From a virus, in the IMG/VR virus record IMGVR_UViG_3300031231_000003, positions 60,422-124,421 of that record: 64,000 nt of DNA. The stretch is one strand, 5' to 3'. Position 1 is the first letter of the stretch; each line of letters opens with the position of its first letter. The translations under genes and the position numbers were made by a program. The notes below the pieces were generated by a model. That model made no database searches. It saw nothing but the letters and a program-made list of their open reading frames with translations, and was not told the DNA's origin. Shown here piece by piece: positions 16,871 to 25,841 of the stretch.

Positions 16871-17297
16871 AGTCAGAAATTTTCCAAGTAGTTTTCCATC
16901 TTGGTCGGTTGTTGTCTTGAGTACGGCAACCTTGTTCACGGGAATCATAATCGGAACCGCGGTAAAATCCGATTCAAAGTCGATCGTGAATCACGCAGCG
17001 GCGATAACTCAAAACAAGAACGATATCGATAAACTACGTCGTGATTTTCAAAACGTAGGTCTCGACATTGAAAAGTGGGGTGAACAAGTTAGCGAACTTA
17101 AAAACAACGTCGATGAATTCAAGATCAACGTTGCTTCCCTTCGAGGAACGACGGAAAGAATTCAAAGTTCTCTTCAACCTCGAGATTGCAATCCAACAAC
17201 GAAGCGTGAAGTCACCTGGTACGCGGAATGCTTGAAGAATTCAAATGAATGCTGTGCCAAGTTCCTTCGTGCGGTGGAGATCGGTTACTTTAAATGA
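16860..17297 (+). CDS. Membrane-anchored coiled-coil protein
   Basis: 145 residues from TTG 16860, overlapping the LemA stop by 11 bases. The open frame extends further upstream but only as a shadow of LemA. It has one membrane helix ([19 protein letters not shown]), then a helical region ([30 protein letters not shown]) and a Cys-containing tail. The architecture would suit an i-spanin-like or other envelope protein, but no partner was found and the call is open. Confidence 0.5.
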   Translation: MSSEVRNFPSSFPSWSVVVLSTATLFTGIIIGTAVKSDSKSIVNHAAAITQNKNDIDKLRRDFQNVGLDIEKWGEQVSELKNNVDEFKINVASLRGTTERIQSSLQPRDCNPTTKREVTWYAECLKNSNECCAKFLRAVEIGYFK

Positions 17298-17656
17298 TCA
17301 AAATTCTAGCGAAGATTTCAACCTCATTGTACAGAACGTCTCTGTTCATGCGTTCCGTGAGGTTCTTCTTCCAGCGAAGGTTTCGAGGTTGGGATGACAG
17401 CGATACTTGGGCGCTCGATACGACGATATCGAAGCTCATCCTGCCTCGATTGAAACGCTTCAAGCTTTTGAAGGTCGGTTGTCCAAGTCATGTTGAGTCG
17501 ATGGAAGAGTGGAATGCAATGCTCATGAAAATGATCCATGCGTTCGAGTTCCTGGCATCCGATGAAAAGTACGGGAACTTCGATCAGGTGAAGAACAACG
17601 AGGTCAACGAGGGTCTCGACATGTTTTGTCAGAACTTTCGTTCGCTCTGGTGGTGA
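17294..17656 (+). CDS. Conserved phage protein of unknown function
   Basis: 120 residues. Contains RGWDDSDTWALDTTISKLIL and PRLKRFK, then EWNAMLMKMIHAFEFLA, a pattern I recognise from a widespread uncharacterised phage family (RG-[WF]-S-D-x-D-T-W ... LPRLxxF ... W-x-x-x-L-x-x-M). No enzyme motif. It overlaps the gene upstream by 4 bases and is followed 4 bases later by a PGD-motif gene. Confidence 0.65.
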   Translation: MIKILAKISTSLYRTSLFMRSVRFFFQRRFRGWDDSDTWALDTTISKLILPRLKRFKLLKVGCPSHVESMEEWNAMLMKMIHAFEFLASDEKYGNFDQVKNNEVNEGLDMFCQNFRSLWW

Positions 17657-17660
17657 AATA

Positions 17661-17921
17661 ATGAAACTGTGTGACGTTCGACCGGGAGATTACTTGAAAT
17701 GGACGAACGGCCTGTGCTTTTGCATCTCTGTCATTCGTAACGACAAGTACGACCGTAGGAATTCGAGAAGAGAACCGACATGGACGCTCAATTTCGTTTT
17801 CAACGATTTTCCCGGAAAGATGCGATTTTCGGCAATCACCAACGCAACGAGCGAGGTCATGAATGCTAGCAGGGATAATACCCAGAGGTTGAATTCACCG
17901 TTCGACGACGGCTCGAGATGA
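17661..17921 (+). CDS. Small PGD-motif protein (copy 7)
   Basis: 86 residues. N-terminus KLCDVRPGDYLKWTNG, then CFCISVIRNDK and WTLNFVFND. The C-terminus is disordered-looking. Its last codons form the left arm of a perfect 15-bp inverted repeat (17911-17977). Confidence 0.65.
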   Translation: MKLCDVRPGDYLKWTNGLCFCISVIRNDKYDRRNSRREPTWTLNFVFNDFPGKMRFSAITNATSEVMNASRDNTQRLNSPFDDGSR

Positions 17922-17977
17922 ATTTTTAGTGATTCGATTATGGAATCCTTGTTCAACGAAAGAAATTCATCTCGAGC
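17911..17977. repeat. Perfect 15-bp inverted repeat with inner hairpin
   Basis: Left arm 17911-17925 (GCTCGAGATGAATTT) and right arm 17963-17977 are exact reverse complements, separated by 37 bases. The spacer itself holds GATTC and GAATC about 7 bases apart, so a branched or elongated hairpin is possible. It lies across the stop of the PGD-motif gene and before the LamG gene at 18028. There is no T-tract, so a processing or attenuation signal is as likely as a terminator. Confidence 0.7.
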
Positions 17978-18027
17978 AAATTCTTGATATTGAACTCATT
18001 CTCGGATACGTCGCTAATTAATCCCAG

Positions 18028-20505
18028 ATGTCATTGTTCAAGCTTAAAAGGGGAGACTTTGATTCGTTCTCCATAAACACGAATCCTCTTCGTACATACT
18101 CATCGTCAAGTGCGGGTGTCACGGGAAGCCTGAACATATTTGCGAGACGATCATCGACTGAGAAGGACGTTCCTACGAGCAGCACGTTCGTGGATTCAAC
18201 ACACAGTGACAGCGGTATCGCGAGCTCGATTGATCACGTTCAAAAGGTCGGTAAGTTGTTCAGGAACAACTCCGCGACTCGGACAAGCGATCCAACATTG
18301 TTCAATCGAACGTTGCAATCGTTTCTGACCGACGTCAACAACACGTCAACGTCCGCGAGGAAGCAACAGAAACTCAGCATCTTTCGTACGGTTCCATCGT
18401 TCAACTTCACGGTCGATACATGCAGGAAGTTGCTGATCAAGAACACGCTGAATCCTTACTACCGTGACATGTTCCCGCATGCTAACTGGGCGTACACGAA
18501 CTACAATTGCTTGAATTTCTTCACCGCATCGACCGTTCCAACATCGAGCGTGTTGTTGTATCCGAACGTTGAAGCCCCGATCGAACATGCTGGGTTCGTC
18601 GGTGGAACGTACTCGTTGTCAGGTGCGTTCAGCTTCGATTTTTGCATCAACCCCCGGTACACGACATCGTCGCCCAACCAAGAATTCAAGGCGGGAACGT
18701 TGTTCCACCTTTCCTCGAGCTATGCGGTATCGTTGATCAGTGGTTCCGCTAAGGACGAGAATGGGCATCCTTCGTTCTTTAGGTTGCAATTACAACTCTC
18801 TCACAGTGCCGATATCGTTCCGTCGCTGGCTGTGCCCGGAACGTCATTTCCCAACAACCTCACATTCTTGTCAAACGACAATGTTCTGAAACGTAATAAC
18901 TGGCATCACGTAATCATACGTTGGGGAACCAACTTAACGAATCATGGTACCGGTTCGTTCAACATTGATAAGATCGATCAAGGAACATTCGTGATTCCCT
19001 CGGGAACGATTGAACTCAATGGAATTTGGCCAGCAGCCCTTTGCGTTGGTAACTTTTACGAAGGTGTTCCTGATATTGAAGCATTCTTCGCCAATGATCC
19101 CGCAACTCGTGACGGTCTTGAAGTGCTCGATGGTACGCCTGGCGTTGAAACGCCGTCTCGATTCTCGTTCAACCACCCGCTGAATGCGGAGGTTCACGAT
19201 CTGATGATCAAGCGGTACTACATGGGTGATAATGACATCGTCGCATCAGCCTCACGAGGTCCCACGGAGATCCCCGCCGACAAGTTCGCATTGTTCATTC
19301 CTCCGTTCTTCGTTGAGGATTCTCCTTTCAGGCAATTCGTCGGAACCCACGGCGGGGTTCCACAAACTCCGTTCTTTGAGCTTGATAGTTCGACGAATGA
19401 TCCATTCAACGTTGCGATGTCATTCGGTGTCGGAGGACATTACATCAACCTCGAAAACTTTGTTCGAGACTTTGCATCCGACGTGTTTCCTCGTTTGCAT
19501 CACTTGACGGGAGTCGCGATAACGACAACGACCGATGATTTCAGATCTGCGAACGAGTACCTGTACGCTCAACCATTCGTTGTGAAGAGAAATCTGACGA
19601 TCCTTCCTTGCGATGACGGCACGTTCGTTCCTAACTTCGACCTGTTGCAGGATGAATCACCGAATTCAAAGTTCACGAATGATTTGGGTTCTGAGGATCT
19701 CAGTCTCATCAACATGAGCGAGATGATGAACACGTCATCGTTGTTGTTCGGTACTGATTTTGGAACCGATGCAAAGTCTCTCGAGGAAGCGAACGCATTC
19801 GTTGACGAACTGATTGGATTCACGCCCGAACAACCGGGCCGCTCTGCCGGTAATGCATTCAGGAACTTCGTTCGCTTGATAGACGCATCTGTAGCTTCGG
19901 GAACGTTCGATCCAGGATTGCAAGCAGGCGCGCCACTGACGATCTACAATCGAACAAGGGACGCTTCGTCAAATCAGGTGACGATGTTCGACCTCAGCAA
20001 CCTTTTTTATGGTGACAAGATTGATTCTGAATCATTCACCATGAGCGATTCTGGTCTTTCCGGGTCCGGAGGGACAATTCGAATCACTTTGAAGGACGAT
20101 GGAAGGGGAAACCTATACCGTGCAGATGCTGAAACGTCACACCCGAAATGGAATAGTGTTGGAAGTATCTACCCCTACGAAGGTGTGATAGTCATTAAAA
20201 GCCCCCATCTCAATTTTTTTGGACAAGAACAGTACGACATGAGTTTTCGAGGAGAGAGAAACGTTCACGTGATGAAGATTGATTGCATTGCGCCGGCAGG
20301 ACAGTTGAACTCATCATCGAATCCGAATTTCACGTCCGTTCTACCGTCGGGTCATGCAAACGATCCTGATACTGAGTTCGTTTACGTGAATCAAATTTTG
20401 TTACACGATGACAATCTAAACGTAGTTGCAAAAGCGCAGCTTGTTCAACCAATGATGAAACGCCTTGGTGATAAATATCTTTTCCGAATAAAACTCGACT
20501 GGTAG
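18028..20505 (+). CDS. Large virion surface protein with LamG-like domain
   Basis: 825 residues from ATG 18028. The N-terminal 160 residues are Ser/Thr/Asn-rich. A concanavalin/LamG-like domain follows (about 185-400): FSFDFCINPRY, FRLQLQLSHS, NNWHHVIIRWG, GIWPAALCVGNFY and AEVHDLMIKRYYMGD, the typical strand order with WHHV in the middle. The end (VNQILLHDDNLNVVAKAQL, then LFRIKLDW) is the same C-terminal signature as the structural gene at 4.3 kb in its shifted frame. Likely a tail-fiber or baseplate-associated carbohydrate binder. Confidence 0.65.
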   Translation: MSLFKLKRGDFDSFSINTNPLRTYSSSSAGVTGSLNIFARRSSTEKDVPTSSTFVDSTHSDSGIASSIDHVQKVGKLFRNNSATRTSDPTLFNRTLQSFLTDVNNTSTSARKQQKLSIFRTVPSFNFTVDTCRKLLIKNTLNPYYRDMFPHANWAYTNYNCLNFFTASTVPTSSVLLYPNVEAPIEHAGFVGGTYSLSGAFSFDFCINPRYTTSSPNQEFKAGTLFHLSSSYAVSLISGSAKDENGHPSFFRLQLQLSHSADIVPSLAVPGTSFPNNLTFLSNDNVLKRNNWHHVIIRWGTNLTNHGTGSFNIDKIDQGTFVIPSGTIELNGIWPAALCVGNFYEGVPDIEAFFANDPATRDGLEVLDGTPGVETPSRFSFNHPLNAEVHDLMIKRYYMGDNDIVASASRGPTEIPADKFALFIPPFFVEDSPFRQFVGTHGGVPQTPFFELDSSTNDPFNVAMSFGVGGHYINLENFVRDFASDVFPRLHHLTGVAITTTTDDFRSANEYLYAQPFVVKRNLTILPCDDGTFVPNFDLLQDESPNSKFTNDLGSEDLSLINMSEMMNTSSLLFGTDFGTDAKSLEEANAFVDELIGFTPEQPGRSAGNAFRNFVRLIDASVASGTFDPGLQAGAPLTIYNRTRDASSNQVTMFDLSNLFYGDKIDSESFTMSDSGLSGSGGTIRITLKDDGRGNLYRADAETSHPKWNSVGSIYPYEGVIVIKSPHLNFFGQEQYDMSFRGERNVHVMKIDCIAPAGQLNSSSNPNFTSVLPSGHANDPDTEFVYVNQILLHDDNLNVVAKAQLVQPMMKRLGDKYLFRIKLDW

Positions 20506-20525
20506 AGGTTAAACCAGTTCAAATT

Positions 20526-20554
20526 TTGAACACGAATTTTAAACGTGTTATATT
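20526..20554 (+). promoter_or_regulatory. Sigma70-like promoter before 20564 gene
   Basis: TTGAAC (20526-20531), 17 bases, TATATT (20549-20554), ending 9 bases before the ATG of the next gene. A weak inverted repeat (ACTGG/CCAGT) lies just upstream at the end of the LamG gene. Sequence resemblance only. Confidence 0.4.
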
Positions 20555-20563
20555 TATCGTGTT

Positions 20564-20845
20564 ATGAATCAGTACGTGGGGTTACAACAAGATCTGTATT
20601 TAGAGGAATCTAAAATGGAAAAAAATGCGTTGAAACGAAAACTTCGAACGATTTTTGAAACTTCATTTTTTAAAAATGATGATCCCGCCTGCAAAGAAAT
20701 GCTTGACATTGCTTTTGTAAACAATGATCAATTTAACATTACGAGGGAAATTGATTCATGGGTTTTGAACGCTGGTCGTGCACATTTATTGATTGCCAAT
20801 AAAGATCTCAATCAAGTTCGTAAACTTGTAGCTAAACTTCAGTAA
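20564..20845 (+). CDS. Small hypothetical protein
   Basis: 93 residues, largely helical and Lys/Asn-rich (EKNALKRKLRTIFET, NKDLNQVRKLVAKLQ). No family recognised. Its stop overlaps the next start. An internal ATG after the first 17 residues (MEKNALKRK), preceded by GAGGAATCTAAA, is a possible alternative start. Confidence 0.5.
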   Translation: MNQYVGLQQDLYLEESKMEKNALKRKLRTIFETSFFKNDDPACKEMLDIAFVNNDQFNITREIDSWVLNAGRAHLLIANKDLNQVRKLVAKLQ

Positions 20846-21102
20846 TGATCTACAGGCCAGGACAACAAGTAAAACTTGATCCAGCTTATTTTCAAGTATT
20901 AGTCAATTCGCCAATTGGTTCTAGTGATGTTGGGTTGATTATTTGTCAGCTAGATTCTCTAGATAGGAATGATAACGTTGAATACTTGGTTCTTTGGAAT
21001 GGAATCAATTATTGTAAATACACGAATGAAATTGTTCTTGTTGAAGAAACGATAGTTGAACGTGTTTTCAAGCGTTTATTGACGTTCATGAGTCATTCAT
21101 GA
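20845..21102 (+). CDS. Small PGD-related protein, subtype B (copy 8)
   Basis: 85 residues. Begins MIYRPGQQVKLDP, a diverged form of the motif. GLIICQLDSL, EYLVLWNGI and the ending ETIVERVFKRLLTFM match the protein at 28.6 kb (LVLWVDDGI ... SLIERVFRRLINLL), so these two form a subfamily with an extra C-terminal helix. Coupled to both neighbours by overlaps. Confidence 0.55.
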   Translation: MIYRPGQQVKLDPAYFQVLVNSPIGSSDVGLIICQLDSLDRNDNVEYLVLWNGINYCKYTNEIVLVEETIVERVFKRLLTFMSHS

Positions 21103-21323
21103 TTCGTCGTTCATCTCCCTGGTACTCGTTCTTCAAAGCTTTCAAGATTGATGATCACGATGGATTCGCTGAAACACTTGGTTTCGCCGATCTTCAGGAT
21201 CTTGAACGATACGAGCCGATCGATGTCTTCAATTCAATGACTGGCGAGTTCATTCAGGTCATGATGGCGATCGATCCAAACATGTCAATCAATGACGTCG
21301 TGCAGACAATGAAAGAATGTTGA
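21099..21323 (+). CDS. Small hypothetical protein
   Basis: 74 residues, overlapping the previous stop by ATGA. Aromatic N-terminus (SSPWYSFFKAFKIDDHDGF), then helical and acidic. No family recognised. Confidence 0.45.
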   Translation: MIRRSSPWYSFFKAFKIDDHDGFAETLGFADLQDLERYEPIDVFNSMTGEFIQVMMAIDPNMSINDVVQTMKEC

Positions 21324-21342
21324 CCCCGAGACGTGCACTTTG

Positions 21343-21768
21343 ATGCCACGTCTCCTACGTATCAACGTGGCAACCACCAAAAAACGACGACGGAAATCTC
21401 GTAGAGCGAAACGTGGCGTCTACGTTTCACTGAAAACGGGACAAGTTTGCAATTATAGATCGGGGTGGGAATTACTTGTAATGAAACATCTTGACGAAAA
21501 TCCACTTGTTGAGAAGTTCATATATGAACCTTTTGCAATTCCTTATGTTTCGAATTCAAGGACGGGCAAAGTTCGAAGATATTATCCAGATCTTGCAATT
21601 GAGTATATAGATGGATCTCGTTGTCTAGTTGAAATCAAACCAAGCTCGAAGATCAAAAAACCCACAGTTATTAAAAAAACGAATGCGGCGATTGCTTGGT
21701 GTTTAAACAACGGCATGATCTTCTCTTTTATAACTGAAAAGGATCTAAAGAGTTTAGGATTGTTGTGA
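21343..21768 (+). CDS. Head-completion nuclease, gp4-like (TnsA-type fold)
   Basis: 141 residues from ATG 21343. After a basic N-terminus (KKRRRKSRRAKR) comes a compact PD-(D/E)XK domain: NYRSGWELLVMKHLDE (Glu), EPFAIPYVS, RRYYPDLAIEY (Asp), CLVEIKP (E-x-K), and FSFITEKDL. The size, lone domain and YRSxWE ... RYYPD ... VEIKP order fit the T4 gp4 head-completion family better than a homing nuclease, because it lacks zinc or NUMOD arms. It would trim or seal the DNA end at the portal. An HNH homing gene starts in a GTGA overlap with its stop. Confidence 0.6.
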   Translation: MPRLLRINVATTKKRRRKSRRAKRGVYVSLKTGQVCNYRSGWELLVMKHLDENPLVEKFIYEPFAIPYVSNSRTGKVRRYYPDLAIEYIDGSRCLVEIKPSSKIKKPTVIKKTNAAIAWCLNNGMIFSFITEKDLKSLGLL

Positions 21769-22594
21769 ATTACCAAAAGATTATTGATCAAATCGTTGAT
21801 CGAGGAAAATTACGTGGTTTACCTCGAGTAAGACCAAAAGGTTTTGAACGTCATCATATTCTTCCATGTAGTTTTGGTGGCACGAATAAAAAATCGAATC
21901 TCGTTGATTTAACGCCTCGTGAACATTTTATTGTTCATCATCTTCTTGCAAGAATTCATGGTGGAAAAATGTCACAAGCATGGTGGATGATGTGTCATCA
22001 AAATAGTAAAACGGGATTCAAACCAAATTCAAGACAATATGAAACAGCAAAAAGATTATTTTCCAAAATCATCACGGGAAATAGTTTTGCTTGTGGAAAA
22101 CGTTCTAAAGAACAATGTGAAAATATTAAAAGATCCGTTCAGAATTTTTATGATAATCTAACTGATAGTGAACGTGAAGAACGTTCTCGTATTCAAAGTA
22201 CATTTTTTAGCGAATTACATAAAGGAGTTCCTAAATCAGAAAATCACCGTGAAATTATTAGTAAATGCATGATAGAAGTACATGCAAATTCATCAATCGA
22301 GAAAAAACAATCTAGAGCAAAAAAGATTAGCATAGCGTCTAAGGGTCATCCGGGGGCGCCAACTCCCCGTGGGCTAACAAAAGATTTTATCAAACACATA
22401 AAAGTGCATGTATTGGAAGAAAACACACTCCCGAAGAACGCCAAAAATTATCTAAAGCGAATTTAGGTAATAAAAATGCGCGTGGAAAACGTACAGAAAA
22501 ACAAATTCAAAATATGAGGCGAGGTCATGCATTGAAGCGACAAAAAGAAGGAAAACCTCATCCCGGTGATGAAATTTTGTTGTCACAAACATAA
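21765..22594 (+). pseudogene. Frameshifted HNH homing endonuclease
   Basis: GTG start overlapping the head-completion gene stop. An HNH core FERHHILPCSFGGTN, DLTPREHFIVHHLL, ARIHGGKMSQAW is intact. Near 22345-22410 the frame is lost: the original frame stops at 22466, while the shifted one continues CIGRKHTPEERQKLSKANLG, NKNARGKRTEKQIQNMR and HPGDEILL to 22594, the expected NUMOD-like tail. Adding one base would join them (G5 and C4 runs lie in the interval). The HNH core remains, so a C-terminally altered protein could still be made. Confidence 0.75.
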
Positions 22595-22611
22595 CTGTGT
22601 ACAATTCGTAC

Positions 22612-22866
22612 ATGCCGTACATCAAGCAATGGGACCGTGCAGTACTGAATTCATCGACTCGAGAACCACAGACCGTTGGTGAGCTCAATTACATGATCAC
22701 GAAGCTGGTGGATGAGTTCATTACACGAAACGGGAAGAATTACGCTACCATGAACGAAGCGATGGGAGCATTGGAATGCGCGAAGCTCGAGCTTTACAGG
22801 CGAATAGTGTCACCGTACGAGGATGCGAAGATCATCGAAAACGGTGACGTCTACAAGAACGTTTAA
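22612..22866 (+). CDS. Conserved phage protein of unknown function
   Basis: 84 residues from ATG 22612. Begins [12 protein letters not shown], then [51 protein letters not shown]: a pattern I recognise as a widely spread but uncharacterised phage/bacterial family (MPYIK ... GELNYxIT ... GALExxKxEFYRR). TACAAT lies 6 bases before the ATG. Confidence 0.7.
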   Translation: MPYIKQWDRAVLNSSTREPQTVGELNYMITKLVDEFITRNGKNYATMNEAMGALECAKLELYRRIVSPYEDAKIIENGDVYKNV

Positions 22867-22868
22867 TC

Positions 22869-24176
22869 ATGCTGATCAAAAATTTTGTGAACGGATTCGT
22901 CTCCCTGAAAGACGAGAATTTATCGATCATCATTGACCCGTGGATCACTGACGGAATTTACGAGAATTCATGGTTCATTCATCCACCTTTGAAGAAGTTC
23001 GATGAGCTTTATGAAGCTGATTTCGTATTAATCACTCATATTCATGCTGATCATTTTGATGCGAACGCTCTTAAGTTAACAAACTCGAATGCTAAAATTC
23101 TAATTCCTGACATTTATCCAAATAGGAATGTTTGTAAGCGAAGATTACCTCAGGAACTTCAGCATCGCATAATGTTCATTCAACCGAAAATTAAGTTTCA
23201 ACTTAACGAACGTTGTGAAATTGAATTCATACCGCCTATGAATACGTTTGGTCATAAAACGGATGAGAATAATTCGAATGATAACGTTCCGGCAATTGAT
23301 ACGGGAATTGTTGTCACAATGGATGGAAAACAATTCGTTTTTTTGGCCGATAATTTTCCCTTTGAATCGAACTCATTGAGCGAGCAAGTCAATGGTTGTG
23401 AATTGTTCGCGTTTCCATACAATACTTTCGCAGATGATTACCCGCTTTGTTACGATGATCTATCAATCGATGAAAAGAGGCAAAAATCTCTCAATAGGAA
23501 CGAACACAAGTTCAAATTGATGATTGATGTCATTCGTAGGATGAATCCGAAGAATTTACTTCCGTATTCATCAGATTTTTTATTGGGGGGACCGCGTTCG
23601 AATGAATTTCTTAGTGTTCATCCAGAACAATTTTTGCGTAAAGAATTCATTGCATCAACGTACGAACGAACGACGAAGATCCCAACACATTTCATTATGG
23701 GAAATGATGAATTATTGATTCAAGATGGGATCGGTAAGGTCACGAAATTTGAAAATGATCATGATTTGAAAACACGAGCGAATGAATTGTATAGACAAAA
23801 ATCGAACATTCATGATTCATACAAAAAGGTTGACATGAACGAGTTCATTGCGAACTTTCGAATCGCATCTGTGAATGCTCGTAAAAAGCTAATAGAAATG
23901 AATCTAAGTTCATCTTGGACGTTTCAACTTGTTCCTCAAGATCATGATACATTGTTGAGTTACGACATAAAGAATGATCAAGTGATCGTCGAAAACATCA
24001 AATCAATGCAACAAAATGAATTGCGATGCATTGCCCCAATCGAGTATTTGAATGCTTTGTTGACGTTCAAATCCCATTGGGACAATGCGATCATTTCGTG
24101 CAATCTTTCCTGGAACCGTTCACCAGATGATTACGATGTCGGAATCTACAAGATGCTAAACTTCTTTCATATTTAA
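22869..24176 (+). CDS. MBL-fold hydrolase, UlaG/CMAH-like
   Basis: 435 residues. The metallo-beta-lactamase metal site is plain: FVLITHIHADHFDA (H-x-H-x-D-H) at about residues 55-65. FVFLADNFPF and later His/Asp complete the fold. The C-terminal third (HWDNAIISCNLSWNRSP, ending in MLNFFHI) resembles the region after the MBL fold in CMP-N-acetylneuraminate hydroxylase-type proteins, but there is no Rieske domain here. The substrate is unknown; sugar-nucleotide or envelope-glycan chemistry is a guess. Its stop overlaps the stop of the minus-strand LamG gene by 4 bases. Confidence 0.65.
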   Translation: MLIKNFVNGFVSLKDENLSIIIDPWITDGIYENSWFIHPPLKKFDELYEADFVLITHIHADHFDANALKLTNSNAKILIPDIYPNRNVCKRRLPQELQHRIMFIQPKIKFQLNERCEIEFIPPMNTFGHKTDENNSNDNVPAIDTGIVVTMDGKQFVFLADNFPFESNSLSEQVNGCELFAFPYNTFADDYPLCYDDLSIDEKRQKSLNRNEHKFKLMIDVIRRMNPKNLLPYSSDFLLGGPRSNEFLSVHPEQFLRKEFIASTYERTTKIPTHFIMGNDELLIQDGIGKVTKFENDHDLKTRANELYRQKSNIHDSYKKVDMNEFIANFRIASVNARKKLIEMNLSSSWTFQLVPQDHDTLLSYDIKNDQVIVENIKSMQQNELRCIAPIEYLNALLTFKSHWDNAIISCNLSWNRSPDDYDVGIYKMLNFFHI

Positions 24177-25099
24177 TCGTTGTTCCATAGATCATGAAGT
24201 GATTCACGGACGAGAGTTCTTTCTTGAGTTGTTAGATCATGATTGAACACGAGAATTCTTGCTACTTGTGCATTGTTTTGTCCCGTATGGGGTCCGGGTA
24301 CCGGGTTCGCACAGATCGACAATCCTCCGATATTTCGTGGACTGATATCATCCATGTTCCATGAAAATTGTTCATCAAAGTACGCGGTGAGCGTTCCTGA
24401 ACCATTCGAGCTGATCTCAATCATGTGCTTGTTCAAGTCAATATGGGCAATGATAGAACTGCTCGAAATCATGTGTGATTCATTGTTGATCGCAAGAACG
24501 AAATCGGATTCATCGTTGTACAGGTACATTTGATAGAATGCCGTAGTGGTGTTCAAGTTAAAATCAAAGATTCCCGCTTCGCTCGAAGGTGTATCATTCA
24601 ATTTCAACACGACGAACATTGACCATTCCTTGAAACTGCCCGATGGATTCGAAAGCGTTTCGAATAAGCTGGGAAATTCAAAGTTGTCAAGCCATTGTTC
24701 AGCTTCATTCGCGTCTTTTGGTCCTTCGAATTTAATACTTTTGACAGAATTTCCTCCGAACGTTGTTTCAAGTGTTGGTTCGTGACCGCTACCCGTAAAG
24801 TACGTTTCTTCACCGGCCGAATTTCCGATGAACAAGACATCCGAACTCGATAATGATAGTGAACTCGTATTTTCAGGATTGAAATCCCAGATGCAACCCG
24901 ATACGTCGGTAGGAATTTCCTCCAACGGGAAGAACAAAATATTTCCTTCCTCGCCGTTAAAACATGTACGTAAAAGTTTGACTTCGCTTGATCCGTAAGT
25001 TGTGATCATGTCGTTCAAAGTTCCTTCGAACTCGACCGATCCCGATAGATTAAGTGAACCGCTAAGCTCGCCGCTAAAAATGTTGAGATTAAAATTCAT
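24173..25099 (-). CDS. LamG/concanavalin-like virion or surface protein
   Basis: 308 residues from ATG 25099, chosen over longer starts because a GGGTGG-type site precedes it and the upstream extension is Lys/His-rich and unlike the rest. Beta-rich: NIFSGELSGSLNLSGSVEF at the start, then a LamG-like block (EWSMFVVLKLND, AGIFDFNL, HMIEISSNGSGTLTAYF, ISPRNIGGLSICA, QVARILVFNHDLT). It is convergent with the MBL gene. Probably a fiber or decoration protein. Confidence 0.6.
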   Translation of the reverse strand: MNFNLNIFSGELSGSLNLSGSVEFEGTLNDMITTYGSSEVKLLRTCFNGEEGNILFFPLEEIPTDVSGCIWDFNPENTSSLSLSSSDVLFIGNSAGEETYFTGSGHEPTLETTFGGNSVKSIKFEGPKDANEAEQWLDNFEFPSLFETLSNPSGSFKEWSMFVVLKLNDTPSSEAGIFDFNLNTTTAFYQMYLYNDESDFVLAINNESHMISSSSIIAHIDLNKHMIEISSNGSGTLTAYFDEQFSWNMDDISPRNIGGLSICANPVPGPHTGQNNAQVARILVFNHDLTTQERTLVRESLHDLWNND

Positions 25100-25126
25100 A
25101 GTTTCCACCCGTAATTGAGAATCAAA

Positions 25127-25155
25127 TTGGGATTCCCCCTTTGTTATCATATACT
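25127..25155 (+). promoter_or_regulatory. Sigma70-like promoter for the RuvC-like operon
   Basis: TTGGGA (25127-25132), 17 bases, TATACT (25150-25155), in the divergent gap between the minus-strand LamG gene and the RuvC-like gene. The TATACT overlaps a TACTTAT box also seen before other genes. Confidence 0.45.
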
Positions 25156-25156
25156 T

Positions 25157-25240
25157 ATGGGTTTCATGATGAAGTTTTACCAACTTCAAAAGAGTTCGTT
25201 TAACTTTCTTCGTAAAAACTTTACAATGAACTTGTGGTAG
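25157..25240 (+). CDS. 27-residue leader-like ORF before ruvC-like gene
   Basis: ATG 25157 (or 25166/25169) to TAG 25238-25240. The stop overlaps the GTG start of the RuvC-like gene by 7 bases, so reading it would bring ribosomes to that start. Basic and aromatic (KFYQLQKSSFNFLRKNF). No homology claimed. Confidence 0.35.
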   Translation: MGFMMKFYQLQKSSFNFLRKNFTMNLW

Positions 25241-25770
25241 TAATTGGTCTTGACATTTCAACTTCATGCACAGGCTTTTGTGCATATGAATCTCTCACAA
25301 AAACAATCCTGAAACTTGACCACATCGATTTCAAAGATTGCAAAACAATATGGTCGAAGGCCGACAAAGTTCGCGATTACTTCAAGACAATCGAATACGA
25401 CGTTGGATTCCTCGCAATCGAAGAGATTGCAATGATGTACGGGATGGGGGCTTCATCCGCAGGAACGATCACAACACTAGCTCGATTCAACGGGCTCGTA
25501 TCGTACCTTGCTCGTGATCGTTTTGGAATCGAGCCCGTTCACATGACTCCCGCTCAAGCGAGAAAAGCGTGTGGATTGAAGATGCTTCAGAAACAGAAAC
25601 ACCCGCAAAAGCTCCCCCACAAGGAACAATGCTTCGTCACGATGTGTGCGACGGATCTTAAACACGTTGTTTGGCCAACGAAGAAGAACGGTCAGATCGT
25701 TGATTGGGCAAGGGACGAATGTGACAGTTTCATCATTGCAAAGGGAGCCGCGAATTTATTTGTAAAATGA
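25234..25770 (+). CDS. RuvC-like Holliday junction resolvase family nuclease
   Basis: 178 residues from GTG 25234. RNase H/RuvC-type acidic residues in order: IGLDISTSCTGF (first Asp), FLAIEEIAMMYG (Glu pair), DWARDECDSFIIAKG (last Asp). Small basic resolvases of this type cut branched DNA ahead of packaging in phages that lack T4 gp49. It lies in the DNA-metabolism block upstream of primase and gp46/47. Confidence 0.75.
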   Translation: MVVIGLDISTSCTGFCAYESLTKTILKLDHIDFKDCKTIWSKADKVRDYFKTIEYDVGFLAIEEIAMMYGMGASSAGTITTLARFNGLVSYLARDRFGIEPVHMTPAQARKACGLKMLQKQKHPQKLPHKEQCFVTMCATDLKHVVWPTKKNGQIVDWARDECDSFIIAKGAANLFVK

Positions 25771-25841
25771 ACGTGTTTTCTTTTCGTGAGCTGTATTAAA
25801 TTTCAATAGTGATACATCAAGAATCACAGAAAAGAAATCAA

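Noticed and set aside
21343-21768. The TnsA-like nuclease as another homing endonuclease
   Set aside because: It lacks zinc and NUMOD modules and its size and order fit the gp4 head-completion family better, so it is listed as such with moderate confidence.
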